Under the pieces are notes generated by a model, which did not search any database, was not told where the DNA came from, and saw nothing but the letters and a program-made list of their open reading frames with translations. Shown piece by piece: positions 24,601 to 37,288 of a DNA stretch of 64,000 bases (positions are counted from its first letter, which is position 1; each line of letters begins with the position of its first letter). Location of the stretch: assembly GCA_037501455.1 (NCBI GenBank), contig CM074856.1, forward strand, positions 50,187,001 through 50,251,000, written 5' to 3'. Source of the stretch: Lantana camara (lineage: Eukaryota > Streptophyta > Magnoliopsida > Lamiales > Verbenaceae). The position numbers were made by a program, and so were the translations under genes.

Positions 24601-26499
24601 TTTTTCCAAGCTTCCAATCGCCAACCGTAGGCTTTTCCACACACACTGCATGTTGATCTTGATAAATTTTGATTTTTCTGGTGCAAAATTGGGGTGTAAC
24701 CCCAAAACCCAAGCCATTATCGTAGACTAGTTCCTTCAGAGTTGGGAGGAACCCCAAGCCTGGGTTCGCAAGGATTGCACACAACCGCCCAAACGTGATG
24801 GAACAGGCTCCCCAAGGGTGTAGGTCTGGATAAGGGACGATGATCTTCATTTTGGGCCAAAGGGAAGGGCATATCTATCGAGCGATCGACGCTATCTATC
24901 ACTAGATCCTCCATTAGAATGGCCGCTTTTAATTTTTTTTTATATTTTCCCAAGTTCCATCTGCCAATCGTAGGCTTTTCCACACACACTGCATGTTGAT
25001 CTTGATAAATTTGGATTTTTCTGGTGCAACATTGGGGTGTAACTCCAAAACCCAAGCCATTATCATAGACTAGTCCCTTGAGAGTTGGGAGGAACCCCGA
25101 GCCTGGGTTCGCCAGGATTGCACACAACCGCCCAAACATGATGGAACAGGTTCCCCAAGGGTGTAGGGCAAGATAAGGGACGCTGATCTTCATTTTGGGG
25201 CAAAGGGAGGGGCATATCTATCGAGCGATCTCCGGTATCTATCACTAGATCCTCCATCAGAATGGCTTCTTTTAATTTTTTTTATATTTTCCCAAGCTTC
25301 CAACCGCCAACCGTAGGCTTTTCCACACACACTGCATGTTGATCTTGATAAATTTGGATTTTTCTGGTGTAACATTGGGGTGTAACCCCAAAACCGAAAC
25401 CATTATCGTAGACTAGTTCCTTTAGAGTTGGGATGAACCCCAAGCCTGGGTTCGCCAGGATTGCACACAACCGCCCAAACATGATAGAACAGGCTTCCCA
25501 AGGGTGTAGGGCAAGATAAAGGACGCGGATCTTCATTTTGGGCCAAAGGGAGGGGCATATCTATCGAGCGATCTCCAGTATCTATCACTAGATCCTCCAT
25601 CAGAATGGCCGCTTTTAATTTTTTTTTATTTTTCCAAGCTTCCAATCGCCAACCGTAGGCTTTTTCACACACACTGCATGTTGATCTTGATAAATTTGGA
25701 TTTTTCTGGTGCAACATTGGGGTGTAACCCCAAAACCCAAGCCATTATCGTAGGCTAGTACCTTGAGAGTTGGGAGGAACCCCAAGCCTGGGTTCGCAAG
25801 GATTGCGCACAACCGCCCAAACGTGATGGAACAGGCTCCCCAAGGGTGTAGGGCAAGATAAGGGACGATGATCTTCATTTTGGGCCAAAGGGAGGGGCGT
25901 ATCTATCGAGCGATCGACGGTATCTATCACTAGATCCTCCAATAGAATGGCCACTTTTAATTTTTTTTATATTTTCCCAAGCTTCCAACTGCCAACCGTA
26001 GGCTTTTCCACACACACTGCATGTTGATCTTGATAAATTTTGATTTTTCTGGTGCAACATTGGGGTGTAACCCCAAAACCCAAGCCTTTATCATAGACTA
26101 GTCCCTTGAGAGTTGGGAGGAACCCCAAGCCTGGGTTCGCCAGGATTGCACACAACCGCCCAAACATCATGGAACAGGCTCCCCAAGGGTGTAGGGCAAG
26201 ATAAGCGACGCTGATCTTCATTTTGGGCCAAAGGGAGGGGCATATCTATCGAGCGATCTCCGATATCTATCACTAGATCCTCCATCAGAATGGTCGCATT
26301 TAATTTTTTTTTTATTTTCCCAAGCTTCCAACTGCCAACCGTAGGCTTTTCCACACACACTGCATGTTGATCTTGATAAATTTTGATTTTTCTGGTGCAA
26401 CATTGGGGTGTAATTCCAAAACCCAAGCCATTTTCATATACTACTTCCTTGAGAGTTGGGAGGAACCCCAAGCCTGGGTTCGCCAGGATTGCACACAAC

Positions 26500-29400
26500 C
26501 GCCCAAACACGATGGAACAGGCTCCCCAAGGGTGTAGGGCAAGATAAGGGACGTTGATCTTCATTTTGGGCCAAAGGTAGGGGCATATCTATCGAGCGAT
26601 CTCAGGTATCTAACACTAGATCCTCCATCAGAATGGCCGCTTTTAATTTTTTTTATATTTTTCCAAGCTTCCAACCGCCAACCGTAGGCTTTTCCACACA
26701 CACTGCATGTTGATCTTGATAAATTCGGATTTTTCTGGTGCAACCTTAGGGTGTAACCCCAAAACTCAAGCCATTATCGTAGACTAGTTCCTTGAGAGTT
26801 GGGAGGAACCCCAAGCCTGGGTTCGCAAGGATTGCACACAACCTCCCAAACGTGATGGAACAGGCTCCCCAAGGGTGTAGGGCAAGATAAGGGACGTTGA
26901 TCTTCATTTTGGGCCAAAGGTAGGGGCATATCTATCGATCGATCTCCGATATCTATCACTAGATCCTCCATCAGAATGGCCGCTCTCAATTTTTTTTATA
27001 TTTTCCCAACCTTCCAACTGCCAACCGTAGGCTTTTCCACACACAGTGCATCTTGATCTTCATAAATTTGGATTTTTCTGGTGCAACATTGGGGTGTATC
27101 CCCAAAACCCAAGCCATTATCGTGGAGTAGTTCCTTGAGAGTTGGGAGGAACCCCAAGCCTGGGTTCGACAGGATTGCACACAACCGCCCAAAAGTGATG
27201 GAACAGGCTCCCCAAGGGTGTAGGGCAAGATAAGGGACGCTGATCTTCATTTTGGGTCACAGGGAGGGGCATATCTATCGAGCGATCTCCGGTATTTTTC
27301 ACTAGATCCTCCATAAAAATGGCCGCTTTTAATTTTTTTTATATTTTCCCAAGCTTCCAACTGCCAACCGTAGGCTTTTCCACACACACTGCATGTTGAT
27401 CTTGATAAATTTGGATTTTTCTGGTGCAACATTGGGGTGTATCCCCAAAACCCAAGTCAGTATCGTAGACTAGTTCCTTGAGAGTTGGGATGAACCCCAA
27501 GCCTGGGTTCGCCAGGATTGCACACAATCGCCCAAACGTGATGGATCAGGCTCCCAAAGGGTGTTAGGCAAGATAAGGGACGATGATCTTCATTTTGGGC
27601 CAAAGGAAGGGGCATATCTATCGAGCGATCTCAGGTATCTAACACTAGATCCTCCATCAGAATGGCCGCTTTTAATTTTTTTTATATTTTTCCAAGCTTC
27701 CAACCGCCAGCCGTAGGCTTTTCCACACACACTGCATGTTGATCTTGATAAATTTGGATTTTTCTGGTGCAACCTTAGGGTGTAACCCCAAAACTCAAGC
27801 CATTATCGTAGACTAGTTCCTTGAGAGTTGGGAGGATCCCCAAGCCTGGGTTCGCAAGGATTGCACACAACCGCCCAAACGTGATGGAACAGGCTCCCCA
27901 AGGGTGTAGGGCAAGATAAGGGACGTTGATCTTCATTTTGGGCCAAAGGTAGGGGCATATCTATCGATCGATCTCCGATATCTATCACTAGATCCTCCAT
28001 CAGAATGGCCGCTCTCAATTTTTTTTATATTTTCCCAACCTTCCAACTGCCAACCGTAGGCTTTTCCACACACAGTGCATCTTGATCTTCATAAATTTGG
28101 ATTTTTCTGGTGCAACATTGGGGTGTATCCCCAAAACCCAAGCCATTATCGTGGACTAGTTCCTTGAGAGTTGAGAGGAACCCCAAGCCTGGGTTCGCCA
28201 GGATTGCACACAACCGCCCAAAAGTGATGGAACAGGCTCCCCAAGGGTGTAGGGCAAGATAAGGGACGCTGATCTTCATTTTGGGTCAAAGGGAGGGGCA
28301 TATCTATCGAGCGATCTCCGGTATTTTTCACTAGATCCTCCATCAAAATGGCCGCTTTTAATTTTTTTTATATTTTCCCAAGCTTCCAACTGCCAACCGT
28401 AGGCTTTTCCACACATACTGCATGTTGATCTTAATAAATTTGGATTTTTCTGGTGCAACATTGGGGTGAATCCCAAAAACCCAAGCCATTATCGTAGACT
28501 AGTTCCTTGAGAGTTGGGAGGAACCCCAAGCCTGGGTTCGCCAGGATTGCACACAACCGCCCAAAAGTGATGGAACAGGCTCCCCAAGGGTGTAGGGCAA
28601 GATAAGGGACGCTGATCTTCATTTTGGGTCAAAGGGAGGGGCATATCTATCAAGCGATCTCCGGTATTTTTCACTAGATCCTCCATCAGAATAGCCGCTT
28701 TTAATTTTTTTTATATTTTTCCAAGCTTCCAACTACCAACCGTAGGCTTTTCCACACACACTGCATGTTGATCTTGATAAATTTCGATTTTTCTGGTGCA
28801 ACATTGGGGTGTAACCCCAAAACCCAAGCCATTATCATAGACTAGTTCCTTGAGAGTTGGGAGGAACCCCAAGCCTGGGTTCGCAAGGATTGCACACAAC
28901 CGCCCAAACGTGATGGAACAGGCTCCCCAAGGGTGTAGGGCAAGATAAGGGACGTTGATCTTCATTTTGGGCCAAAGGTAGGGGCATATCTATCGATCGA
29001 TCTCCGATATCTATCACTAGATCCTCCATCAGAATGGCCGCTCTCAATTTTTTTTATATTTTCCCAACCTTCCAACTGCCAACCGTAGGCTTTTCCACAC
29101 ACAGTGCATCTTGATCTTCATAAATTTGGATTTTTCTGGTGCAACATTGGGGTGTATCCCCAAAACCCAAGCCATTATCGTGGACTAGTTCCTTGAGAGT
29201 TGGGAGGAACGCCAAGCCTGGGTTCGCCAGGATTGCACACAACCGCCCAAAAGTGATGGAACAGGCTCCCCAAGGGTGTAGGGCAAGATAAGGGACGCTG
29301 ATCTTCATTTTGGGTCAAAGGGAGGGGCATATCTATCAAGCGATCTCCGGTATTTTTCGCTAGATCCTCCATCAGAATAGCCGCTTTTAATTTTTTTTAT
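26500..29400. repeat. Three-monomer higher-order repeat, about three copies
   Basis: A monomer pair marked by TATCGATCGATCTCCGAT followed by a copy with CCCAACCTTCC and CACACAGTGCATCTTGATC recurs at 1029 bp (3 x 343). The first variant is near 26937, 27966 and 28995. The third monomer of the trimer is less conserved: the copies near 27.4 and 28.5 kb differ in several places. Confidence 0.82.
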
Positions 29401-29739
29401 ATTTTTCCAAGCTTCCAACTGCCAACCGTAGGCTTTTCCACACACACTTCATGTTGATCTTGATAAATTTGGATTTTTCTGGTGCAACATTGGGGTGTAA
29501 CCCCAAAACCCAAGCCATTATCATAGACTAGTTCCTTGAGAGTTGGGAGGAACCCCAATCCTGGGTTCGCAAGGATTGCACACAACCGCCCAAACGTGAT
29601 GGAACAGGCTCCCCAAGGGTGTAGGGCAAGATAAAGGACGATGATCTTCATTTTGGGCCAAAGGGAGGGGCGTATCTATCGAGTGATCGACGGTATCTAT
29701 CACTAGATCCTCCAACAGAATGGCCACTTTTAATTTTTT

Positions 29740-31560
29740 TTATATTTTCCCAAGCTTCCAACTGCCAACCGTAGGCTTTTCCACACACACTGCATGTTGA
29801 TCTTGATAAATTTTGATTTTTCTGGTGCAACATTGGGGTGTAACCCCAAAACCCAAGCTATTATCGTAGACTAGTTCCTTGAGAGTTGGGAGGAACCCCA
29901 AGCCTGGGTTCGCCAGGATTGCACACAACCGCCCAAACACGATGGAACAGGCTCCCCAAGGGTGTAGGCAAGATAAGCGACGCTGATCTTCATTTTGGGC
30001 CAAAGGGAGGGGCATATCTATCGAGCGATTTCCGATATCTATCACTAGATCCTCCATCAGAATGGTCGCATTTAATTTTTTTTTATTTTCCCAAGCTTCC
30101 AACTGCCAACCGTAGGCTTTTCCACACACACTGCATGTTGATCTTGATAAATTTGGATTTTTCTGGTGGAACATTGGGGTGTAACCCCAAAACCCAAGAC
30201 ATTATCGTAGACTAGTTCCTTGAGAGTTGGGATGAACCCCAAGCCTGGGTTCGCCAGGATTGCACACAACCGCCCAAACGTGATGGAACAGGCTCCCAAA
30301 GGGTGTTAGGCAAGATAAGGGACGATGATCTTCATTTTGGGCTAAAGGGAGGGGCTTATCTATCGAGCGATCTCAGGTATCTAACACTAGATCCTCCATC
30401 AGATTGGCCGCTTTTAATTTTTTTTATATTTTTTCAAGCTTCCAACCGCCAACCGTAGGCTTTTCCACACACACTGCATGTTGATCTTGATAAATTTGGA
30501 TTTTTCTGGTGCAACATTAGGGTGTAACCCCAAAACCCAGGCCATTATCGTAGACTAGTTCCTTGAGAGTTGGGAGGAACCCCAAGCCTGGGTTCGCAAG
30601 GATTGCACACAACCGCCCAAACGTGATGGAACAGGCTCCCCAAGGGTGTAGGGCAAGATAAGGGACGACGATCTTCATTTTGGGCCAAAGGGAGGGGCAT
30701 ATCTATCGATCGATCTCCGATATCTATCACTAGATCCTCCATCAGAATGGCCGCTCTTAATTTTTTTTCTATTTTCCCAACCTTCCAACTGCCAACCGTA
30801 GGCTTTTCCACACACACAGCATCTTGATCTTCATAAATTTGGATTTTTCTGGTGCAACATTGGGGTGTATCCCCAAAACCCAAGCCATTATCGTGGACTA
30901 GTTCCTTGAGAGTTGGGAGGAACCCCAAGACTGGGTTCGCCAGGATTGCACACAACCGCCCAAACACGATGGAACAGGCTCCCCAAGGGTGTAGGCAAGA
31001 TAAGCGACGCTGATCTTCATTTTGGGCCAAAGGGAGGGGCATATCTATCGAGCGATTTCCGATATCTATCACTAGATCCTCCATCAGAATGGTCGCATTT
31101 AATTTTTTTTTATTTTCCCAAGCTTCCAACTGCCAACCGTAGGCTTTTCCACACACACTGCATGTTGATCTTGATAAATTTGGATTTTTCTGGTGCAACA
31201 TTGGGGTGTAACCCCAAAACCCAAGACATTATCGTAGACTAGTTCCTTGAGAGTTGGGATGAACCCCAAGCCTGGGTTCGCCAGGATTGCACACAACCGC
31301 CCAAACGTGATGGAACAGGCTCCCAAAGGGTGTTAGGCAAGATAAGGGACGATGATCTTCATTTTGGGCTAAAGGGAGGGGCTTATCTATCGAGCGATCT
31401 CAGGTATCTAACACTAGATCCTCCATCAGATTGGCCGCTTTTAATTTTTTTTATATTTTTTCAAGCTTCCAACCGCCAACCGTAGGCTTTTCCACACACA
31501 CTGCATGTTGATCTTGATAAATTTGGATTTTTCTGGTGCAACATTAGGGTGTAACCCCAA
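29740..31560. repeat. Three-monomer tandem duplication
   Basis: The block around 29886-30540 repeats at about 30913-31567 with a shift of 1027 bp (3 x 343 minus 2). Shared rare markers include GGGTGTAGGCAAG (one G lost), CCCAAGACATTATCG, GCTAAAGGGAGGGGCTTATC and CATCAGATTGG. An extended plus-strand ORF of 109 codons appears in both copies because of the same 1-bp deletion; it is not regarded as a gene. Confidence 0.83.
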
Positions 31561-31571
31561 AACCCAGGCCA

Positions 31572-34500
31572 TTATCGTAGACTAGTTCCTTGAGAGTTGG
31601 GAGGAACCCCAAGCCTGGGTTCGCCAGGATTGCACACAACCGCCCAAACGTGATGGAACAGGCTCCCCAAGGGTGTAGGGTAAGATAAGGGACGGTGATC
31701 TTCATTTTGGGCCAGAGGGAGAGGCATATCTATCAAGCGATCTCCGATATCTATCACTAGATCCTCCATCAGAATGGTCGCTTTTAATTTTTTTTTATTT
31801 TCCCAAGCTTCCAACCGCCAACCGTAGGCTTTTCCACACACACTGCATGTTGATCTTGATAAATTTGGATTTTTCTGGTCCAACATTGGGGTGTATCCCC
31901 AAAACCCAAGCCATTATCGTAGACTAGTTCCTTGAGAGTTGGGATGAACCCCAATCCTGGGTTCGCTAGGATTGCACACAACCGCCCAAACGTGATGGAA
32001 CAGGATCCCAAAGGGTGTAGGGCAAGATAAGCGACGATGATCTTCGTTTTGGGCCAAAGGGAGGGGCATATCTATCGAGCGAACTCAGGTATCTATCACT
32101 AGATCCTCCATCAGAATGGCAGCTTTTAATTTTTTTTATATTTTTCCAAGCTTCCAACCGCCAACCGTAGGCTTTTCCACACACACTGCATGTTGATCTT
32201 GATAAATTTGGATTTTTCTGGTGCTACATTGGGGTGTAACCCCAAAACCCAAGCCATTATCGTAGACTAGTTCCTTGAGAGTTGGGAGGAACCCCAAGCC
32301 TGGGTTCGCAAGGATTGCACACAACCGCCGAAACGTGATGGAACAGGCTCCCCAAGGGTGTAGGGCAAGATAAGGGACGCTGATCTTCATTTTGGGCCAA
32401 AGGGAGGGGCATATCTATCGAGCGATCTCCGGTATTTATCATTAGATCCTCCATCAGAATGGCAGCTTTTAATTTTTTTTATATTTTTCCAAGCTTCCAA
32501 TCGTCAACCGTAGGCTTTTCCACACACACTGCATGTTGATCTTGATAAATTTGGATTTTTCTGGTGCAAAATTGGGGTGTAACCCCAAAACCCAAGCCAT
32601 TATCGTAGACTAGTTCCTTGAGAGTTGGGAGGAACCCCAAGCCTGGGTTCGCAAGGATTGCACACAACCGCCCAAACATGATGGAACAGGCTCCCCAAGG
32701 GTGTATGGCAAGATAAGGGACGATGATCTTCATTTTGGGCCAAAGGGAAGGGCATATCTATCGAGCGATCGACGCTATCTATCACTAGATCCTCCATCAG
32801 AATGGCCTCTTTTAATTTTTTTTATATTTTCCCATGTTCCATCTGCCAATCGTAGGCTTTTCCACACACACTGCATGTTGATCTTCATAAATTTGGATTT
32901 TTCTGGTGCAACATTGGGGTGTAACCCCAAAACCCAAGCCATTATCATAGACTAGTTCCTTGAGAGTTGGGAGGAACCCCAAGCCTGGGTTCGCAAGGAT
33001 TGCACACAACCGCCCAAACGTGATGGAACAGGCTTCCCAAGGGTGTAGGGCAAGATAAGGGACGATGATCTTCATTTTGGGCTAAAGGGAGGGGCATATC
33101 TATCGAGCGATCGACGGTATCTATCACTAGATCCTCCATCAGAATGGCCGCTTTTAATTTTTTTTATATTTTCCCAAGTTGCATCTGCCAATCGTAGGCT
33201 TTTCCACACACACTGCATGTTGATCTTGATAAATTTGGATTTTTCTGGTGCAACATTGGGGTGTAACCCCAAAACCCAAGCCATTATCATAGACTAGTCC
33301 CTTGAGAGTTGGGAGGAACCCCGAGCCTGGGTTCGCCAGGATTGCACACAACCGCCCAAACATGATGGAACAGGTTCCCCAAGGGTGTAGGGCAAGATAA
33401 GGGACGCTGATCTTCATTTTGGGCCAAAGGGAGGGGCATATCTATCGAGCGATCTTCGGTATCTATCACTAGATCCTCCATCAGAATGGCTTCTTTTAAT
33501 TTTTTTTATATTTTTCCAAGCTTCCAACCGCCAACCGTAGGTTTTTCCACACACACTTCATGTTGATCTTGATAAATTTGGATTTTTCTGGTGTAACATT
33601 GGGGTGTAACCCCAAAACCGAAACCATTATCGTAGACTAGGTCCTTTAGACTTGGGATGAACCCCAAGCCTGTGTTCGCCAGGATTGCACACAACCGCCC
33701 AAACGTGATAGAACAGGCTCCCCAAGGGTGTAGGGCAAGATAAAGGACGCGGATCTTCATTTTGGGCCAAAGGGAGGGGCATATCTATCGAGCGATCTCC
33801 AGTATCTATCACTAGATCCTCCATCAGAATGGCCGCTTTTAATTTTTTTTTATTTTTCCAAGCTTCCAATCGCCAACCGTAGGCTTTTTCACACACACTG
33901 CATGTTGATCTTGATAAATTTGGATTTTTCTGGTGCAACATTGGGGTGTAACCCCAAAACCCAAGCCATTATCATAGACTAGTTCCTTGAGAGTTGGGAG
34001 GAACCCCAAGCCTGGGTTCGCAAGGATTACGCACAACCGCCCAAACGTGATGGAACAGGCTCCCCAACGGTGTAGGGCAAGATAAGGGACGATGATCTTC
34101 ATTTTGGGCCAAAGGGAAGGGCATATCTATCGAGCGATTGACGCTATCTATCACTAGATCCTCCATCAGAATGGCCGCTTTTAATTTTTTTTGTATTTTC
34201 CCAAGTTTGCAAACGCTAACCGTAGGCTTTTCCACACACACTGCATGTTGATCTTGATAAATTTGGATTTTTCTGGTGCAATATTGGGGTGTAACCCTAA
34301 ATCCCAAGCCATTATCGTAGACTAGTTCCTTTAGAGTTGGGAGGAACCCCAAGCCTGGGTTCGCCAGGATTGCACACAACTGCCCAAACGTGATGGAACA
34401 GGCTCCCCAAGGGTGTAGGGCAAGATAAGGGACGATGATCTCCATTTTGGGCCAAAGGGAGGGGCATATCTATCAACCGATCTCCTGTATCTATCACTAG

Positions 34501-34975
34501 ATCCTCCATCAGAATGGCCGCTTTTAATTTTTTTTATATTTTCCCAAGCTTCCACACCCCAACCGTAGGCTCTTCCACACACACTGCATGTTGATCTTGA
34601 TAAATTTGGATTTTTCTGGTGCAACATTGGGGTGTAACCCCAAAACCCAAGCCATTATCGTAGACTAGTTCCTTGAGAGTTGGGATGAACCCCAAGCCTG
34701 GCTTCGCCATGATTGCACACAACCGCCCAAACATGATGGAACAGGCTCCCCAAGGGTGTAGGGCAAGATAAGGGACGCTGATCTTCATTTTGGGCTAAAG
34801 GGAGGGGTATATCTATCGAGCGATCTCCGATATCTATCACTAGATCCTCCATCAGAATGGACACTTTTAATTTTTTTTTTTTTCCCAAGCTTCCAACTGC
34901 CAACCGTAGGCTTTTCCACACACACTGCATGTTGATCTTGATAAATTTGGATTTTTCTGGTGCAACATTGGGGTG
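31572..34975. repeat. Partial first copy of the 16-monomer higher-order unit
   Basis: About ten monomers match 37055-40459 in order, with a shift of 5483-5484 bp. Agreement starts just after CCCAGGCCATTATCG and is lost near 34978, where this copy has GTATCCCC and GTGGACTAG while the later copies have GTAACCCC and GTAGACTAG. Differences from the second copy are scattered but few. This looks like an older or partly replaced copy of the unit. Confidence 0.85.
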
Positions 34976-37288
34976 TATCCCCAAAACCCAAGCCATTATC
35001 GTGGACTAGTTCCTTGAGAGTTGGGAGGAACCCCAAGACTGGGTTCGCCAGGATTGCACACAACCGCCCAAAAGTGATGGAACAGGCTCCTCAAGGGTGT
35101 AGGGCAAGATAAGGGACGCTGATCTTCATTTTGGGCCAAAGGGAGGGGCATATCTATCGAGAGATCTCCGGTATCTATCACTAGATCCTCCATCAGAATG
35201 GCCGCTTTTAATTTTTTTTATATTTTCCCAACCTTCCAACTGCCAACCGTAGGCTTTTCCACACACATTGCATGTTGATCTTGATAAATTTGGATTTTTC
35301 TGGTGCAACATTGGGGAGTAACCCCAAAACCCAAGCCATTATCATAGACTAGTTCCTTGAGAGTTGGGAGGAACCCCAAGCCTGGGTTCGCCAGGATTGC
35401 ACACAACCGCCCAAACGTGATGGAACAGGCTCCCCAAGGGTGTAGGGCAAGATAAGGGACGCTGATCTTCATTTTGGGCCAGAGGGAGAGGCATATCTAT
35501 CGAGCGATCTCCGATATCTATCACTAGATCCTCCATTAGAATTGTCGCTTTTATTTTTTTTTTTATTTTCCCAAGCTTCCAACCGCCAACCGTAGGCTTT
35601 TCCACAAACACTGCATGTTGATCTTGATAAATTTGGATTTTTCTGGTGCAACATTAGGGTGTAACCCCAAAACCCAAGCCATTATCGTAGACTAGTTCCT
35701 TGAGACTTGGGATGAACCCCAAGCCTGGGTTCGCCAGGATTGCACACAACCGCCCAATCGTGATGGAACAGGCTCCCAAAGGGTGTAGGGCAAGATAAGG
35801 GACGCTGATCTTCATTTTGGGCCAAAGGGAGGGGCATATCTATCGAGCGATCTCAGGTATCTATCTCTAGATCCTCCATCAGAATGGCCGCTTTTAATTT
35901 TTTTTATATTTTTCCAAGCTTCCAACCGCCAACCGTAGGCTTTTCCACACACACTGCATGTTGATCTTGATAAATTTGGATTTTTCAGGTGCAACATTGG
36001 GGTGTAACCCCAAAACCCATGCCATTATCGTAGACTAGTTCCTTGAGAGTTGGGAGGAACCCCAAGCCTGGGTTCGCAAGGATTGCACACAACCGCCCAA
36101 ACGTGATGGAACAGGCTCCCCAAGGGTGTAGGGCAAGATAAGGGACGACGATCTTCATTTTGGGCCAAAGGGAGGGGCATATCTATCGATCGATCTCCGA
36201 TATCTATCACTAGATCCTCCATCAGAATGGCCGCTCTTAATTTTTTTTCTATTTTCCCGACCTTCCAACTGCCAACCGTAGGCTTTTCCACACACACTGC
36301 ATCTTGATCTTCATAAATTTGGATTTTTCTGGTGCAACATTGGGGTGTATCCCCAAAACCCAAGCCATTATCGTGGACTAGTTCCTTGAGAGTTGGGAGG
36401 AACCCCAAGACTGGGTTCGCCAGGATTGCATACAACCGCCCAAAAGTGATGGAACAGGCTCCTCAAGGGTGTAGGGCAAGATAAGGGACGCTGATCTTCA
36501 TTTTGGGCCAAAGGGAGGGGCATATCTATCGAGAGATCTCCGGTATCTATCACTAGATCCTCCATCAGAATGGCCGCTTTTAATTTTTTTTATATTTTCC
36601 CAACCTTCCAACTGCCAACCGTAGGCTTTTCCACACACATTGCATGTTGATCTTGATAAATTTGGATTTTTCTGGTGCAACATTGGGGAGTAACCCCAAA
36701 ACCCAAGCCATTATCATAGACTAGTTCCTTGAGAGTTGGGAGGAACCCCAAGCCTGGGTTCGCAAGGATTGCACACAACCGCCCAAACGTGATGGAACAG
36801 GCTCCCCAAGGGTGTAGGGCAAGATAAGCGACGCTGATCTTCATTTTGGGCCAAAGGGAGGGGCATATCTATCGAGCGATCTCCGATATCTATCACTAGA
36901 TCCTCCATCAGAATGGTCGCATTTAATTTTTTTTTTTATTTTCCCAAGCTTCCAACTGCCAACCGTAGGCTTTTCCACACACACTGCATGTTGATCTTGA
37001 TAAATTTGGATTTTTCTGGTGCAACATTGGGGTGTATCCCCAAAACCCAAGCTATTATCGTAGACTAGTTCCTTGAGAGTTGGGAGGAACCCCAAGCCTG
37101 GGTTCGCCAGGATTGCACACAACCGCCCAAACGTGATGGAACAGGCTCCCCAAGGGTGTAGGGTAAGATAAGGGACGGTGATCTTCATTTTGGGCCAGAG
37201 GGAGAGGCTTATCTATCAAGCGATCTCCGATATCTATCACTAGATCCTCCATCAGAATGGTCGCTTTTAATTTTTTTTTATTTTCCCA
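34976..37288. repeat. Satellite monomers between 16-mer copies, with a four-monomer duplication
   Basis: Roughly seven monomers separate the partial and full 16-monomer units. Within them about 34970-35400 recurs at 36340-36770 (shift 1372 bp, 4 x 343). Shared rare markers are ATCGAGAGATCTCC, CTCCTCAAGGGTG and TTGGGGAGTAACCCC. Nothing else is seen here. Confidence 0.8.

Noticed and set aside
30545..31201. Longest satellite ORF (218 codons, minus strand)
   Set aside because: It is made of pieces of the usual monomer ORFs joined by a 1-bp deletion and poly-T changes. No start context or domain supports it.
34290..34310. Telomere-like CCCTAAA within the satellite
   Set aside because: It is a single-copy variant of AACCCCAAAACCC caused by a base change and is not tandem.
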